Shown: positions 47,906 to 60,022, counted from the first letter of the stretch. The stretch is DNA of 64,000 nt from Pantoea rwandensis (GCF_000759475.1 NZ_CP009454.1:2418001-2482000); one strand, 5' to 3'. Program-made: numbers and translations. Notes: generated from the sequence alone by a model not told the origin.

Positions 47906-49633
47906 TTACTCCTTGTCTTCCATGACACGTACGCCAATTTTAACGATTTGGTTGTCCTCTTTCTCCGCCACGGTCCAGGTCAATTGGTTCCACTCCACCT
48001 GATCGCCCACCACGGGTGTACTGCCTAGCAGGCCCATCACCAGTTGACCGAGGGATTGCTGATCGTTGGTGGTTTCATCAAGTTCCAGCCCATAAATTTG
48101 CGCCACATCGCGTAAACGTGCCTCGGCATCCAGAATGAAGTCACCAAAGAAGCGTTGATCGAGCGCGACGGGTGGCGACTGACTGAACATTTTACCTAAA
48201 GCGGGCAAATCGCGTTCACGTCCAATCACACATAGCACATCGCCCTCTTTAAGGCGCGTACTGCCATTGGGATGCATCAGCGCGTTATCGCGGAACAGGG
48301 CAGCGATGCGCGTTTCGCGTGGCATCTGCAAATCACGCAGCGCGGCACCGATACACCATTTGTCAGCACTGAGTTGGTAAACAAACTGCTCCCAGGGGTT
48401 TTCAGGGTGGATATCCAGTCCGACGCGGCTAATAGGTGAGGCAGTAGGGGGAACCACAACTTTGGCGCGTTTGGCCGCATAGCCCAGCGAGGTGCCCTGT
48501 AGCATTAGCGACACGAGAACCACGAAGAAGGCGATGTTGAAGTAGAGCTTGGCGTTTTCCAGCCCGGCCATCATCGGGAATACCGCGAGGATAATAGGGA
48601 CTGCGCCACGCAGGCCAACCCAACTGATAAAGATGCGTTCGCGGCCGGTAAAACCTTTAAATGGCAACAGACCCACCAGAATTGAAAGCGGGCGCGCCAC
48701 CAAAATCAGCCAGAGAGATAAAATCATGGCTGGAACGGCGATGTGCCACAGATCAGATGGCGTCACCAGTAAGCCGAGCACGATAAACATGCCGATCTGA
48801 CTCAACCACGCCATACCATCGAAGGTTTGCAGAATACCGTGACGGTTGCGGATCGGGCTGTTACCCAGCAGATAACCACACAGGTAAACGGCCAGTATGC
48901 CGCTGCCTTCCATGACCGTGGTCAGTGCAAACACAATGATGCCGCCGCTTAACGCCAGCAGGGGGTAGAGACCTTGTGCCAGATTGATACGGTTTATCAG
49001 TTGCTGTAGTGCCCAGCCGCCGCCCAGCCCCAGTACAATACCGAGACCGAACTGTTGCACCAGATGCACCACAAACATCCAGCTTAAGCCTGACTGGCCT
49101 TGCTGGATCATGTCAATCAGCGTGATGGTCAGGAATACCGCCATAGGATCGTTACTGCCGGATTCAATTTCCAGCGTGGAGCTGACACGTTCGTTAAGCC
49201 CTTTATCCCCCAGCAGCGAGAAGACTGCGGCGGCATCGGTGGAACCGATAATCGCGCCAATCAGGAAACCTTGCATCAAATCGAGTTTAAAGAGCCAGGC
49301 CGCCGCCAAACCGGTTAAACCGGCGGTTATCATCACACCGACCGTGGCGAGCGATAATGCGGGCCCCAGCGCCACCTTGAATGAGCTGGCTTTGGTGCGC
49401 ATGCCGCCATCCAGCAAAATAATGGCCAGCGCGAGGTTGGATACCAGATACGCCACGGGGTAGTTGTCAAAAGCGATGCCGCCAATTCCGTCAACGCCAG
49501 TCAACATGCCTAACGCAAGGAAAATCACCAGAATAGGGATGCCAAGCCGTGACGAGAATGAACTCAGAAGAATACTTGCTGCAACCAGCACGGAACCAAT
49601 AATAAACAAACTGTAAATCATGCTGGCATTCAA
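47906..49633 (-). CDS. cvrA: K+/H+ antiporter CvrA (NhaP2)
   Basis: 575 residues. The CPA1 transporter domain (about 1-400, 12-13 hydrophobic segments) carries the ion-binding Asp in [16 protein letters not shown] and [13 protein letters not shown] cytoplasmic regulator of K+ conductance (RCK_C/TrkA-C, about 410-490) and a C-terminal CorC-HlyC-like domain follow. It exchanges K+ (or Na+) for protons at the inner membrane and protects at low osmolarity or alkaline pH. It follows dadX in E. coli; here three extra genes lie between them. Confidence 0.95.
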   Translation of the reverse strand: MNASMIYSLFIIGSVLVAASILLSSFSSRLGIPILVIFLALGMLTGVDGIGGIAFDNYPVAYLVSNLALAIILLDGGMRTKASSFKVALGPALSLATVGVMITAGLTGLAAAWLFKLDLMQGFLIGAIIGSTDAAAVFSLLGDKGLNERVSSTLEIESGSNDPMAVFLTITLIDMIQQGQSGLSWMFVVHLVQQFGLGIVLGLGGGWALQQLINRINLAQGLYPLLALSGGIIVFALTTVMEGSGILAVYLCGYLLGNSPIRNRHGILQTFDGMAWLSQIGMFIVLGLLVTPSDLWHIAVPAMILSLWLILVARPLSILVGLLPFKGFTGRERIFISWVGLRGAVPIILAVFPMMAGLENAKLYFNIAFFVVLVSLMLQGTSLGYAAKRAKVVVPPTASPISRVGLDIHPENPWEQFVYQLSADKWCIGAALRDLQMPRETRIAALFRDNALMHPNGSTRLKEGDVLCVIGRERDLPALGKMFSQSPPVALDQRFFGDFILDAEARLRDVAQIYGLELDETTNDQQSLGQLVMGLLGSTPVVGDQVEWNQLTWTVAEKEDNQIVKIGVRVMEDKE

Positions 49634-49831
49634 CGGCGTTCTCCTGCGGTACGAGCGAAAATGACAAACTGCGGGGGATTCACACAGACAAGGTGAAAAG
49701 ATAATGCCTTATCAATAGCTTGTCAGCGCTTAATTGCATATTTTTTCAATCTGCGGAGCGCTATCCCATAGATCGTTAAAATTGTGTGAAAAATCAGCGG
49801 GGATTTGAGGCGAATGAGCGGTGGCGCGGAA

Positions 49832-49858
49832 AAGAAAAAGCCGGTCAATGACCGGCTT
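49832..49858 (-). terminator. Intrinsic terminator of yeaGH
   Basis: A 21-bp palindrome, aagccggtca-a-tgaccggctt, followed on the minus strand by TTTCTTTT, six bases after the yeaH stop. Confidence 0.85.
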
Positions 49859-49863
49859 GATGT

Positions 49864-51219
<1,356 letters not shown>

Positions 51220-51232
51220 TTACAGGTAACGA

Positions 51233-53167
51233 TTAAGACGATTTACGCACGCGCAGATACCATTCGCACAGCAGGCGTACCTGCTTGCGGGTATAGCCTT
51301 TCTCCATCATGCGATCGACAAAATCATCGTGTTTTTTCTGTTCGTCCGTTGAGGTCTTGGTATTAAACGAAATCACCGGCAGCAACTCTTCGGTATTGGA
51401 GAACATTTTCTTCTCAATAACCGTGCGCAGTTTTTCGTAGCTGGTCCAGTTGGGATTACGTCCACTATTTTGCGCCCGGGCACGCAGCACAAAGTTGACG
51501 ATCTCGTTACGGAAATCTTTCGGGTTACTGATCCCGGCAGGTTTCTCGATTTTTTCCAGCTCGGCATTCAGTGATTCACGATCAAACAACTGTCCGGTAT
51601 CGGGATCGCGGTACTCCTGATCCTGAATCCAGAAGTCGGCGTAGGTTACGTAGCGGTCAAAGATGTTCTGGCCGTATTCTGAATAAGACTCCAGATAGGC
51701 GGTCTGAATCTCTTTGCCGATAAACTCCGCGTATTTCGGGATCAGATAACCTTTCAGGTGCTCAAGGTATTTCTCTGCCAGATCCTGCGGGAACTGCTCG
51801 CGTTCAATTTGTTGCTCCAGTACGTAGAACAAATGTACCGGGTTGGCCGCCACTTCGGCATGATCAAAGTTGAACACGCGCGACAGAATCTTAAACGCGA
51901 AGCGGGTCGAAAGGCCGTTCATGCCCTCATCCACGCCGGCGTAGTCATGATACTCCTGCCATGATTTCGCTTTTGGATCGGTATCTTTCAGGCTTTCACC
52001 ATCGTAGACGCGCATTTTTGAATAGATGCTGGAGTTTTCCGGATCTTTCAAACGCGACAGGATAGAGAAGCGCGCTAAGGTCTCCAGTGTGCCCGGGGCA
52101 CATGGCGCCGTCGTCAGCTCACTGTGATTGAGCAGTTTGTCGTAGATTTTGATCTCTTCCGACACCCGCAGGCAGTAAGGCACTTTGACGATATACACAC
52201 GGTCAAGGAACGCTTCGTTGTTCTTGTTATTACGGAAAGTCACCCATTCTGATTCGTTGGAGTGCGCCAGAATGATGCCATTAAACGGCAGGGCAGAGAT
52301 CCCTTCAGTACCGTTGTAATTACCTTCCTGAGTGGCGGTCAGTAAGGGATGCAGCACTTTGATCGGTGCTTTAAACATCTCAACGAATTCCATAATGCCC
52401 TGGTTCGCGCGGCACAGTGCGCCCGAGTAACCATAAGCGTCAGGATCGTTTTGCGCGTGGTTTTCCAGTTTGCGGATATCCACCTTACCGACCAATGCAG
52501 AGATATCCTGGTTGTTCTCATCTCCCGGTTCCGTTTTGGCGATGGCCACTTGCTCCAGGATAGAAGGCCAGACTTTGACCACTTTGAAGCGGGTAATATC
52601 GCCGCCGAAGTCATGCAGGCGTTTTGCCGCCCACGGCGACATGATGGTGCCCAGGTAACGCCGCGGCACGCCATACTCTTTCTCCAGAATATTGGCGTCT
52701 TCCTGCGGGTTGAACAGGCACAAAGGATGATCGTTTACCGGGCTGCGTTCGCCATCAGCGCTCAGCACGTAGATCGGTACGCGTTGCATCAGGGCTTTCA
52801 AACGCTCAGCAAGTGACGATTTACCGCCACCGACCGGCCCCAGCAAATAAAGAATCTGTTTCTTCTCTTCCAGGCCTTGCGCAGCGTGTTTCAGGTAGGA
52901 GACGATCTGCTCAATCGCTTCCTCCATACCATAAAACTCTTCGAAGGCGGGATAGCGTCCCATGACGCGGTTAGAGAAGATTCTGGAAAGGCGTGGCTCC
53001 TGCGCCGTGTCAACCATCACCGGCTCACCGATAGCCATCAATAGTCGCTCTGCAGCGTTGGCGTATGCACTGCGATCCTGTTTACAGACAGCGAGAAATT
53101 CCTGCAGTGTGAACTCTTCGTCCTTGGCAGCTTCATAACGCTGACGATAGTGATCGAATATATTCAT
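51233..53167 (-). CDS. yeaG: PrkA-family serine protein kinase YeaG
   Basis: 644 residues, identical in length to E. coli YeaG. The N-terminal AAA+ module has Walker A LLGPVGGGKSSLAERL (about 108-123) and a Walker B-like region. The C-terminal PrkA domain (about 380-640) resembles a kinase fold. E. coli YeaG supports long-term survival of nitrogen starvation. It is the first gene of yeaGH. A sigma-54-type promoter lies about 90 bases upstream (53257-53273), matching nitrogen-linked control. Confidence 0.96.
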   Translation of the reverse strand: MNIFDHYRQRYEAAKDEEFTLQEFLAVCKQDRSAYANAAERLLMAIGEPVMVDTAQEPRLSRIFSNRVMGRYPAFEEFYGMEEAIEQIVSYLKHAAQGLEEKKQILYLLGPVGGGKSSLAERLKALMQRVPIYVLSADGERSPVNDHPLCLFNPQEDANILEKEYGVPRRYLGTIMSPWAAKRLHDFGGDITRFKVVKVWPSILEQVAIAKTEPGDENNQDISALVGKVDIRKLENHAQNDPDAYGYSGALCRANQGIMEFVEMFKAPIKVLHPLLTATQEGNYNGTEGISALPFNGIILAHSNESEWVTFRNNKNNEAFLDRVYIVKVPYCLRVSEEIKIYDKLLNHSELTTAPCAPGTLETLARFSILSRLKDPENSSIYSKMRVYDGESLKDTDPKAKSWQEYHDYAGVDEGMNGLSTRFAFKILSRVFNFDHAEVAANPVHLFYVLEQQIEREQFPQDLAEKYLEHLKGYLIPKYAEFIGKEIQTAYLESYSEYGQNIFDRYVTYADFWIQDQEYRDPDTGQLFDRESLNAELEKIEKPAGISNPKDFRNEIVNFVLRARAQNSGRNPNWTSYEKLRTVIEKKMFSNTEELLPVISFNTKTSTDEQKKHDDFVDRMMEKGYTRKQVRLLCEWYLRVRKSS

Positions 53168-53574
53168 AGCGATGCCCGTCCTTTCGTTTTTAGCACAGGT
53201 AAAGGAGCGAAATTAGATACGTTTGCAGCTCCCGGAAGATATTCTTTATTGAGTACAGCAACCCTTATGCCAACCTGACGTTTTTTTATCGGGATACACA
53301 ATTCTTATGGTTACTCTGCTCGTACAAAAAGTCTCGTCTTACTTTTAACTGTAGAAGGCATTCAGAAAATCTGCAGACACTTTTCTCCTTATTTAGCGAT
53401 ATATCAATAACAAAGTCTCATAAGCACTAAGGCATTCAGTTTGCATGTCTACGCTGGCAACCAGCCTCAGACTATTCCGTGCGGGTGATAAACATCCCTG
53501 ATTTAACGTTAACTCATCGCGAAAATTTAGTTAGACTCTGCGTGTGATTGTTATATTAATGGACTGATTAAATT
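53168..53574. other. Divergent control region between yeaG and mipA
   Basis: About 410 AT-rich bases without a gene. It contains the yeaG sigma-54 promoter. Upstream of that I could not find a clear NtrC enhancer palindrome (GCAC-N6-GTGC type) by eye. No strong mipA promoter could be singled out. Confidence 0.6.
53257..53273 (-). promoter_or_regulatory. Sigma-54 promoter of yeaGH
   Basis: Read on the minus strand: TTGGCATAAGGGTTGCT. This fits the sigma-54 consensus (YTGGCACG-N4-TTGCW) with invariant GG at -24 and GC at -12 and exact spacing. It would give a leader of about 80 bases before yeaG. Confidence 0.78.
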
Positions 53575-54324
53575 GTGAACCAATTCAAACTTAAAGCGCT
53601 TGCTTGTGTTGTTCCTTGTTATTTTGCGGCGTTCAGCACTCATGCAGAACCCTTATCACTCGGGGCTTCAGTTATTTATGCCCAGTCACCTTATCGCGGT
53701 GGGCAGGACCGATACATCCCCATCCCGGTCATCAATTATGAAGGCGAAAACTTCTGGTTCCGTAGCCTGCAAGGTGGCTATTACCTGTGGAAAGATCAGC
53801 AGAATCAACTGTCGTTAACGCTGCTGGGTTCACCACAGCAGTACGATCCTAAAGATAATGATTTGGGGGACATGAAGGCACTGGATAAGCGTCGGATGAC
53901 CGTGATGGCGGGTGCCAGCTATCGCCATGTTGCCGATTGGGGCATTGTGCGTACTGCGCTGCTGGGCGATGTGCTGAACAACAGTAATGGCATCATCTGG
54001 GATCTTACCTATCTGTATCGCTTCGATTTTGGCGCGTTTAGCCTGACACCAGGCATCGGTGCAATGTGGAACAGCGCCAACCAAAACCGCTACTACTATG
54101 GCGTGTCTTCGCATGAAAGCGCACGGACAGGTATTGCTGAATATCAACCGGACGACAGCTGGTCACCCTATGTGGAAATGAACGCCAGCTACCAGATTAG
54201 CGACAGCTGGAACGCCAGTTTGTCCGGGCGTTACACCCGTTTTGACAGCGAAATCAAAGACAGTCCGATGGTGGACAAAAGTGGCCAGTTCACCCTCTGG
54301 ACCGGCATCAGCTACAGTTTCTAA
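53575..54324 (+). CDS. mipA: MltA-interacting protein family MipA/OmpV
   Basis: 249 residues from GTG 53575; the N-terminus (MNQFKLKALACVVPCYFAAFSTHA-EP) is a clear signal peptide with cleavage after AxA. The mature part has the alternating aromatic strands of the OmpV/MipA beta-barrel family (YIPIPVINYEGENFWFRSLQGGYYLW, NSNGIIWDLTYLYRF, NQNRYYYGVSSHESARTG) and ends in Phe, as outer-membrane proteins do. In E. coli MipA bridges MltA and PBP1B. It lies between yeaG and yeaE, as in E. coli. Confidence 0.95.
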   Translation: MNQFKLKALACVVPCYFAAFSTHAEPLSLGASVIYAQSPYRGGQDRYIPIPVINYEGENFWFRSLQGGYYLWKDQQNQLSLTLLGSPQQYDPKDNDLGDMKALDKRRMTVMAGASYRHVADWGIVRTALLGDVLNNSNGIIWDLTYLYRFDFGAFSLTPGIGAMWNSANQNRYYYGVSSHESARTGIAEYQPDDSWSPYVEMNASYQISDSWNASLSGRYTRFDSEIKDSPMVDKSGQFTLWTGISYSF

Positions 54325-54337
54325 TGGTTTTCTGCGG

Positions 54338-54359
54338 CGCCTCTTAATGAGGCGTTTTT
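54338..54359 (+). terminator. Intrinsic terminator of mipA
   Basis: Stem cgcctc/gaggcg with the loop ttaat, then TTTTTA. Confidence 0.85.
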
Positions 54360-54408
54360 ATTACATTGCACCAATAGCGCGCCCCATCCTGGCGCATCGG
54401 GAGCCTTA

Positions 54409-55257
54409 ATGAAGACAATTCAATTTCGTGGAGAACCAGCATTACCTGCCATTGGGCAAGGAACGTGGTACATGGGGGAGAATGCAGCGCTGCGTCGTCA
54501 GGAAGTCTCGGCATTACAGGCTGGATTGGATTTGGGCTTGCAACTGATTGATACCGCGGAAATGTATGCAGAAGGCGGCGCGGAAGAGGTGGTGGGCGAA
54601 GCGTTACGCGGACGCCGCCATCAGGCCTGGCTGGTGTCAAAAGTCTATCCGTGGAATGCCGGCGAAGTGGATGCTATTGAGGCCTGCGAGCGCAGCTTAA
54701 AGCGCTTAGAGACCGATTACCTTGATCTCTATCTGCTGCATTGGCGCGGTAATGTGCCACTGGAGGAGACGATTCATGCCATGGAAACCTTGCAACAGCA
54801 GGGAAAAATACGGCATTGGGGCGTATCCAATTTCGATACTGACGATCTGCAAGAACTGTGGAGCGAGCCGGGCGGTGAAAACTGCTCGACTAATCAGGTG
54901 CTGTATCACCTGGCATCACGAGGAATCGAATACGATTTATTCGCGGCATGCCAGCAACGTGATATGCCGATCATGGCGTATTGCCCTCTGGCACAGGCGG
55001 GACGTTTGCGTCAGTCACTGTTTGAAGATCCCCATTTGCACCAAATTGCACAACAGAAGGGCATCAGCGTGGCGCAATTGCTGCTCGCGTGGGTGATTCG
55101 TCGGCCAGGCGTGATCGCCATTCCCAAGGCCAGCAGCCAACAACACGTGGCGGAAAATGCGGCTGCGTTAGACCTGCATTTGAGTGTTGATGAGTTGGCG
55201 GTCATTGACCGGGCGTTTCCAGCACCGCAACATAAAACGGGCTTAGACGTGGTATAG
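54409..55257 (+). CDS. yeaE: Aldo/keto reductase YeaE
   Basis: 282 residues with a TIM-barrel AKR pattern: the catalytic tetrad is visible as LIDTAEMYAEGGAEE (Asp and Tyr), LVSKVYPWNAG (Lys) and LYLLHWRG (His). The NADPH-binding end is IPKASSQQHVAEN. E. coli YeaE reduces methylglyoxal and other carbonyls. It faces yeaD; a GC-rich hairpin (gcggcgca/tgcgccgc, about 55258-55275) lies between their stops but has no clear T-tract. Confidence 0.95.
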   Translation: MKTIQFRGEPALPAIGQGTWYMGENAALRRQEVSALQAGLDLGLQLIDTAEMYAEGGAEEVVGEALRGRRHQAWLVSKVYPWNAGEVDAIEACERSLKRLETDYLDLYLLHWRGNVPLEETIHAMETLQQQGKIRHWGVSNFDTDDLQELWSEPGGENCSTNQVLYHLASRGIEYDLFAACQQRDMPIMAYCPLAQAGRLRQSLFEDPHLHQIAQQKGISVAQLLLAWVIRRPGVIAIPKASSQQHVAENAAALDLHLSVDELAVIDRAFPAPQHKTGLDVV

Positions 55258-55281
55258 CGGCGCATCTGCGCCGCAAAAAAG

Positions 55282-56157
55282 CTACTTATTGCGCACGCGC
55301 AGGGTGGTACCTAGGCGAGCAGGGGATTCCCCGGCACTTTTCATCGCCTTGTTGATGCGAGCCGTTTCTACGCAGACCATGGTTTTGTAACCCTCATTAG
55401 GCATATCCGCCATGCTACAAGACAATTCCGGCCCTGGGTTCCATGTGACAACGTCACTTTGATAGTGGTGATACACTTCAATCTGACGTTTACCCGCGAT
55501 GTCATGAATCACACTGCAATCCTCGGCAGCCGTGTGAATCCGATCGACGCGATCTGGGTAGGTTTGCTTGCCATCAGCCGAACTGCCCACCGTATTAGCA
55601 TTCACCTTGTCGATATAGCTATTTCCTAAGCCACTCACTTCAACCTGAGCAATATCGGCGATCTGGAAGTAGGTGTGCAAGGCTGCGGTGGCTTCATAAT
55701 CGCCCCAGGCTTCCAACTCGATTTCACAATGCTCGGCGATACGGAAACGGGCCAGCAGGGTGAAATCATGTGGCCACAACTTTTTCGTTTGTGCGTTGCT
55801 TTCCAGCGTGAACGTCAGCATTACCGCATCTTCGTTCTCATCGTGTGCGGTAAGCGTCCAGGGTTGATTACGGGCGAAACCGTGCGCCGGTTCACCTGCA
55901 GGTCCAAACCATGGCCAGCAAATGGGCACACCACCGCGAATCGCTTTGCCTGTGGCAAACGGCGTCTTCTCGCTTAACCAAATCACCGGCTGCTGGCCGC
56001 TGGGCTGCCATGAGAGCAGATGCGCGCCTTGCAGCGCAATCGCCGCACGCACCTTGGGATGGCTCACAACGACGATGGGCAAATCGCCCATCTGGCGTTG
56101 CGTCAGATATGGGGTGATCTGATTCACCACCGGCAAACTATAAAGCGTATCTTGCAT
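55282..56157 (-). CDS. yeaD: Glucose-6-phosphate 1-epimerase family protein YeaD
   Basis: 291 residues from ATG 56157, with AGAAGG upstream; the longer frame to 56208 runs into the gapA terminator. It has the aldose 1-epimerase fold: IRGGVPICWPWFGP, AHGFARNQPW (catalytic His), HTYFQIADIAQVEVSGL and the Glu region CVETARIN. It interconverts the alpha and beta anomers of hexose-6-phosphates. It lies 25-75 bases downstream of gapA, after a strong terminator, so it is probably expressed by read-through or from its own promoter. Confidence 0.94.
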   Translation of the reverse strand: MQDTLYSLPVVNQITPYLTQRQMGDLPIVVVSHPKVRAAIALQGAHLLSWQPSGQQPVIWLSEKTPFATGKAIRGGVPICWPWFGPAGEPAHGFARNQPWTLTAHDENEDAVMLTFTLESNAQTKKLWPHDFTLLARFRIAEHCEIELEAWGDYEATAALHTYFQIADIAQVEVSGLGNSYIDKVNANTVGSSADGKQTYPDRVDRIHTAAEDCSVIHDIAGKRQIEVYHHYQSDVVTWNPGPELSCSMADMPNEGYKTMVCVETARINKAMKSAGESPARLGTTLRVRNK

Positions 56158-56183
56158 CGTCAGACCTTCTCTTCTTCCAAATG

Positions 56184-56213
56184 AAAAAAAAGGGGCGACC
56201 GAAGTCACCCCTT
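56184..56213 (-). terminator. Intrinsic terminator of gapA
   Basis: On the minus strand: AAGGGGTGAC-TTCG-GTCGCCCCTT followed by a run of T. The stable TTCG tetraloop and long U-tract make it strong. Confidence 0.92.
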
Positions 56214-56231
56214 GTCTGTTTCGCCAGTCGC

Positions 56232-57242
<1,011 letters not shown>

Positions 57243-57273
57243 CTATTTGTTAGTGAATAAAAGGTTGGCTGTA

Positions 57274-57301
57274 AAATTACAAAAACCTTACCAGGCGTCA
57301 A
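57274..57301 (-). promoter_or_regulatory. Sigma-70 promoter of gapA
   Basis: Minus strand: -35 TTGACG (57296-57301), 16-base spacer, -10 TAATTT (57274-57279). Start would be near 57266, giving a leader of about 36 bases. Confidence 0.65.
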
Positions 57302-57438
57302 GCGGAATCGTGTCAATTGTTGCGACAGGTCAATTCCAACGCCAGGAATAATTGGTTGCGCAATCGCTTACGCAGCACCCTTATTGCGCGCCTATGTTAC
57401 GCCGAATGGCGGCCGAAAAGGGATGACTTTTGCAAAGG

Positions 57439-57452
57439 GTGATCGATGTCAC
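57439..57452. promoter_or_regulatory. CRP-like site between gapA and msrB
   Basis: GTGA-tcgatg-TCAC is a perfect CRP core, preceded by AAGG and followed by AATT. It lies 208 bases upstream of the gapA start and 117 bases upstream of msrB. The 339-base interval holds no gene. Confidence 0.6.
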
Positions 57453-57568
57453 AATTTTGCGTTATGAGAGTCGTGGCGAACGGGTTCGCACGAAAAAAGA
57501 CCATGAAGATGTTGTTCGTTTGTTAGAATACTAGTCGATTTTTACAGAATGACACTCCGGAACTCAAA

Positions 57569-57979
57569 ATGGCTAAAGACACCGCACCCGAGGCAAAAAT
57601 CGCGCAGCTTTCTGAGATGCAGCGCTATGTCACACAGCATCGCGGCACGGAACCTCCTTTCAGTGGCGCACTACTGCACAACAAGCAGGAAGGCATTTAC
57701 CACTGTTTAGTGTGCAATTCACCGCTGTTCCTCTCCGATTCTAAATATGATTCAGGCTGCGGCTGGCCGAGCTTTTACCAGCCTTACAGCGACGAAGCGA
57801 TTCGTTACCTGGAAGATGATTCCCACGGCATGCACCGTGTGGAAATTCGCTGTGGCAATTGCGATGCGCATCTCGGCCACGTGTTCCCGGATGGCCCGCA
57901 GCCTACCGGTGAGCGCTACTGCGTTAACTCTGCCTCATTGAGCTTTACCGATGAGCAGGGCAAGCAACAAGAGGGCTGA
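57569..57979 (+). CDS. msrB: Peptide-methionine (R)-S-oxide reductase MsrB
   Basis: 136 residues. Two CxxC pairs bind zinc (CLVCNSPLF and CGNCDAHLG). The catalytic Cys is in [13 protein letters not shown] near residue 117, with the His/Asn partners in GHVFPDGP. It repairs methionine-R-sulfoxide in proteins. The gene is divergent from gapA and followed two bases later by yeaC, so the two are co-transcribed. Confidence 0.97.
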   Translation: MAKDTAPEAKIAQLSEMQRYVTQHRGTEPPFSGALLHNKQEGIYHCLVCNSPLFLSDSKYDSGCGWPSFYQPYSDEAIRYLEDDSHGMHRVEIRCGNCDAHLGHVFPDGPQPTGERYCVNSASLSFTDEQGKQQEG

Positions 57980-57981
57980 GC

Positions 57982-58263
57982 ATGAAGCAAGAACTGGAAG
58001 CCATGCTGGCGGCGATGACGCCGGAAGTCTATGAGCGGCTCGCCACTGCAGTGGAAACCGGTAAATGGCCGGACGGTGTCGCGCTGACGCAGGAGCAGCG
58101 CGATATTTGCCTGCAGCTGGTGATGCTGTGGCAGGCGCGTCATAACGACGACCCACAGCATATGACCATTGGCAAAGGGGGCGAGATGGTTATGAAGTCG
58201 AAAAAGCAGCTTAAGGAAGAGTTTGGTATCGAGCCGGACATCACGCGCATTAACCTGCACTAA
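57982..58263 (+). CDS. yeaC: DUF1315 family protein YeaC
   Basis: 93 residues, mostly helical: MTPEVYERLATAVETGKWPDGVALTQEQRD, CLQLVMLWQARHN, and a lysine-rich tail (MKSKKQLKEEFGIEPDITRI). Conserved behind msrB in enterics; function unknown. It starts two bases after the msrB stop (TGAGCATG), implying translational coupling. Confidence 0.93.
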   Translation: MKQELEAMLAAMTPEVYERLATAVETGKWPDGVALTQEQRDICLQLVMLWQARHNDDPQHMTIGKGGEMVMKSKKQLKEEFGIEPDITRINLH

Positions 58264-58271
58264 AACGCAAA

Positions 58272-58292
58272 AGGGCTGGTTTTCACCAGCCC
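58272..58292. terminator. Bidirectional terminator between yeaC and pncA
   Basis: Nine-bp stem agggctggt/accagccct with a three-base loop between convergent genes; short T-rich stretches lie on both sides. Confidence 0.8.
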
Positions 58293-58298
58293 TCATTT

Positions 58299-58907
58299 TC
58301 AGATTATTACCGCACCCTGAGCTTGCATCTGTTCGATGGCAATATCGCTGTCATCAGGATTCAGGTTGACGCCGCGGCAACCCTCTTTCACCACTTCAAC
58401 GTTATAGCCCAGCTCCAGCGCATCCAGCACGCTGTATTTGACGCAATAGTCGGTAGCGAGCCCCAGCATCACCAGGTCGCTGATGTCGCGTTCTCGCAGC
58501 CAACTGTCTAGCTCCGTTTTGCGGCGATGGCCGTTATCGAAGAAAGCACTGTAGCTGTCCACATCAGCGTCGCCCCCCTTATGGAACACCGCATCAATCA
58601 GTGTGCGGTCCAGTTCTGGGTGGAAATCCGCCCCCACTGAGTTCTCGACTCCGTGATCGGGCCACCAAATCTGCGCCAGACCGTTCAATTCACCCAGGGT
58701 ATACACCGGTTCGCCAGAGACGGAGGCGAAGCTGCCATGATCTGCCGGATGCCAGTCTTGCAATGCCACTACACATTCTCCCCGATCGCGGAACTCGCGT
58801 GCGTAGCGATTAGCAACGGCAACCGTTTGGTCGCCTTCGCGCACCGCCATTGGGCCGCCGGGGCAAAAATCGTTCTGAATATCGATGATTATCAATGCCC
58901 GCTTCAT
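58299..58907 (-). CDS. pncA: Nicotinamidase/pyrazinamidase PncA
   Basis: 202 residues. The isochorismatase-like fold has the catalytic Asp in IIDIQNDFCPGGPM, metal ligands in QDWHPADHGSF, the Lys in AVFHKGGD and the nucleophilic Cys in LATDYCVKYSVLDAL. It hydrolyses nicotinamide to nicotinate for NAD recycling and would activate pyrazinamide. The ATG is 16 bases after the ansA stop, so ansA-pncA is an operon, as in E. coli. Confidence 0.96.
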   Translation of the reverse strand: MKRALIIIDIQNDFCPGGPMAVREGDQTVAVANRYAREFRDRGECVVALQDWHPADHGSFASVSGEPVYTLGELNGLAQIWWPDHGVENSVGADFHPELDRTLIDAVFHKGGDADVDSYSAFFDNGHRRKTELDSWLRERDISDLVMLGLATDYCVKYSVLDALELGYNVEVVKEGCRGVNLNPDDSDIAIEQMQAQGAVII

Positions 58908-58923
58908 TACATCTCGCTCCGTA

Positions 58924-59937
58924 TCAGTCGTCGGTCAGTTCGCCGCGTAAATTCTGTTGCATTCTGGCACGAATTTCCGGGTTGGTGAGGTTTTGGCTCA
59001 ACAAAAAGTGCAGTTTTGTTAATGTTGCCTCAACGGTAAGGTCAAAACCGCTGATCACCCCCGCATGCTCCAGCGCATTACCGGTGGCATAGCCCCCCAT
59101 GTTCACTTTGCCGGACATGCATTGCGTCAGATTCACCACCACAATCCCACGTTCGCTGGCCTGCTGCAGTTCAGCCAGGAATTCTGCATTTTGCGGCGCG
59201 TTGCCGACACCATAAGAGCGCAGAATCAGTGCTTTCACCGGCTGGCGCAAGAAGTTACGCACCACATCGGCAGAGATCCCGGGGTAAATGGTCACCACAC
59301 CAATCGGTTGTGGGGTAATCGGATGCACAATCAACTCGCCACTGCCCTGCGGTGCCGGCGGCGTATTGAGTTTACGAATGTGAATACCGGCTTCCAGCAA
59401 AGGAGGGAGATTCGGTGAAGCGAAGGCGTTGAAGCCGTCGGCATGTGCTTTGGTGGTGCGATTGCCACGAAACAGTGTGTTATTAAAGAACAACGCCACT
59501 TCATTAATGGGATAGTTCGCCGCAACATACAACGAATTGAGGAGGTTCTGCTGACCATCTGAGCGCAATTCTGCCAAAGGAATTTGCGAGCCGGTTACGA
59601 TGACGGGCTTCGCGAGGTTTTCCAGCATGAATGACAGCGCCGAGGCGGTAAACGCCATGGTGTCGGTGCCGTGCAGAATCACAAAGCCATCATAGCTGTC
59701 GTAATTCTGTTTAATGTCATCAGCAATCGATTGCCAATCCAATGGCGTCATATCTGACGAATCCATCAGAGGCTGATATTCATGGATGGTGAAATTCGGC
59801 ATCTCAGGCCGATGGAACTCTGGCATGTTGGCCAGTTGCTGCTGCAGATGGCCGGAAACCGGAATGTAGCCGTGCGCGGAGCGCTGCATACCGATGGTAC
59901 CGCCCGTGTAGGCTACATAGATATTTTTCTTTTGCAT
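58924..59937 (-). CDS. ansA: L-asparaginase I (cytoplasmic) AnsA
   Basis: 337 residues, one shorter than E. coli AnsA. The first catalytic Thr lies in YTGGTIGMQR and the second in HGTDTMAFTASALSF. There is no signal peptide, which separates it from the periplasmic type II enzyme. It hydrolyses asparagine to aspartate and ammonia. It is the first gene of ansA-pncA. Confidence 0.97.
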   Translation of the reverse strand: MQKKNIYVAYTGGTIGMQRSAHGYIPVSGHLQQQLANMPEFHRPEMPNFTIHEYQPLMDSSDMTPLDWQSIADDIKQNYDSYDGFVILHGTDTMAFTASALSFMLENLAKPVIVTGSQIPLAELRSDGQQNLLNSLYVAANYPINEVALFFNNTLFRGNRTTKAHADGFNAFASPNLPPLLEAGIHIRKLNTPPAPQGSGELIVHPITPQPIGVVTIYPGISADVVRNFLRQPVKALILRSYGVGNAPQNAEFLAELQQASERGIVVVNLTQCMSGKVNMGGYATGNALEHAGVISGFDLTVEATLTKLHFLLSQNLTNPEIRARMQQNLRGELTDD

Positions 59938-59985
59938 GGAAGAACTCAGACTTGCCGTAAAACGCGCAGTATAAGGGGATTAACA

Positions 59986-60016
59986 GCGAAAAGCAGCCCG
60001 ACCAGCGGCCGGGCTG
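59986..60016 (-). terminator. Terminator of sppA
   Basis: Stem cagcccg/cgggctg with inner pairing; on the minus strand it is followed by CTTTTCG. It lies seven bases past the sppA stop. Confidence 0.7.
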
Positions 60017-60022
60017 TAAAGA

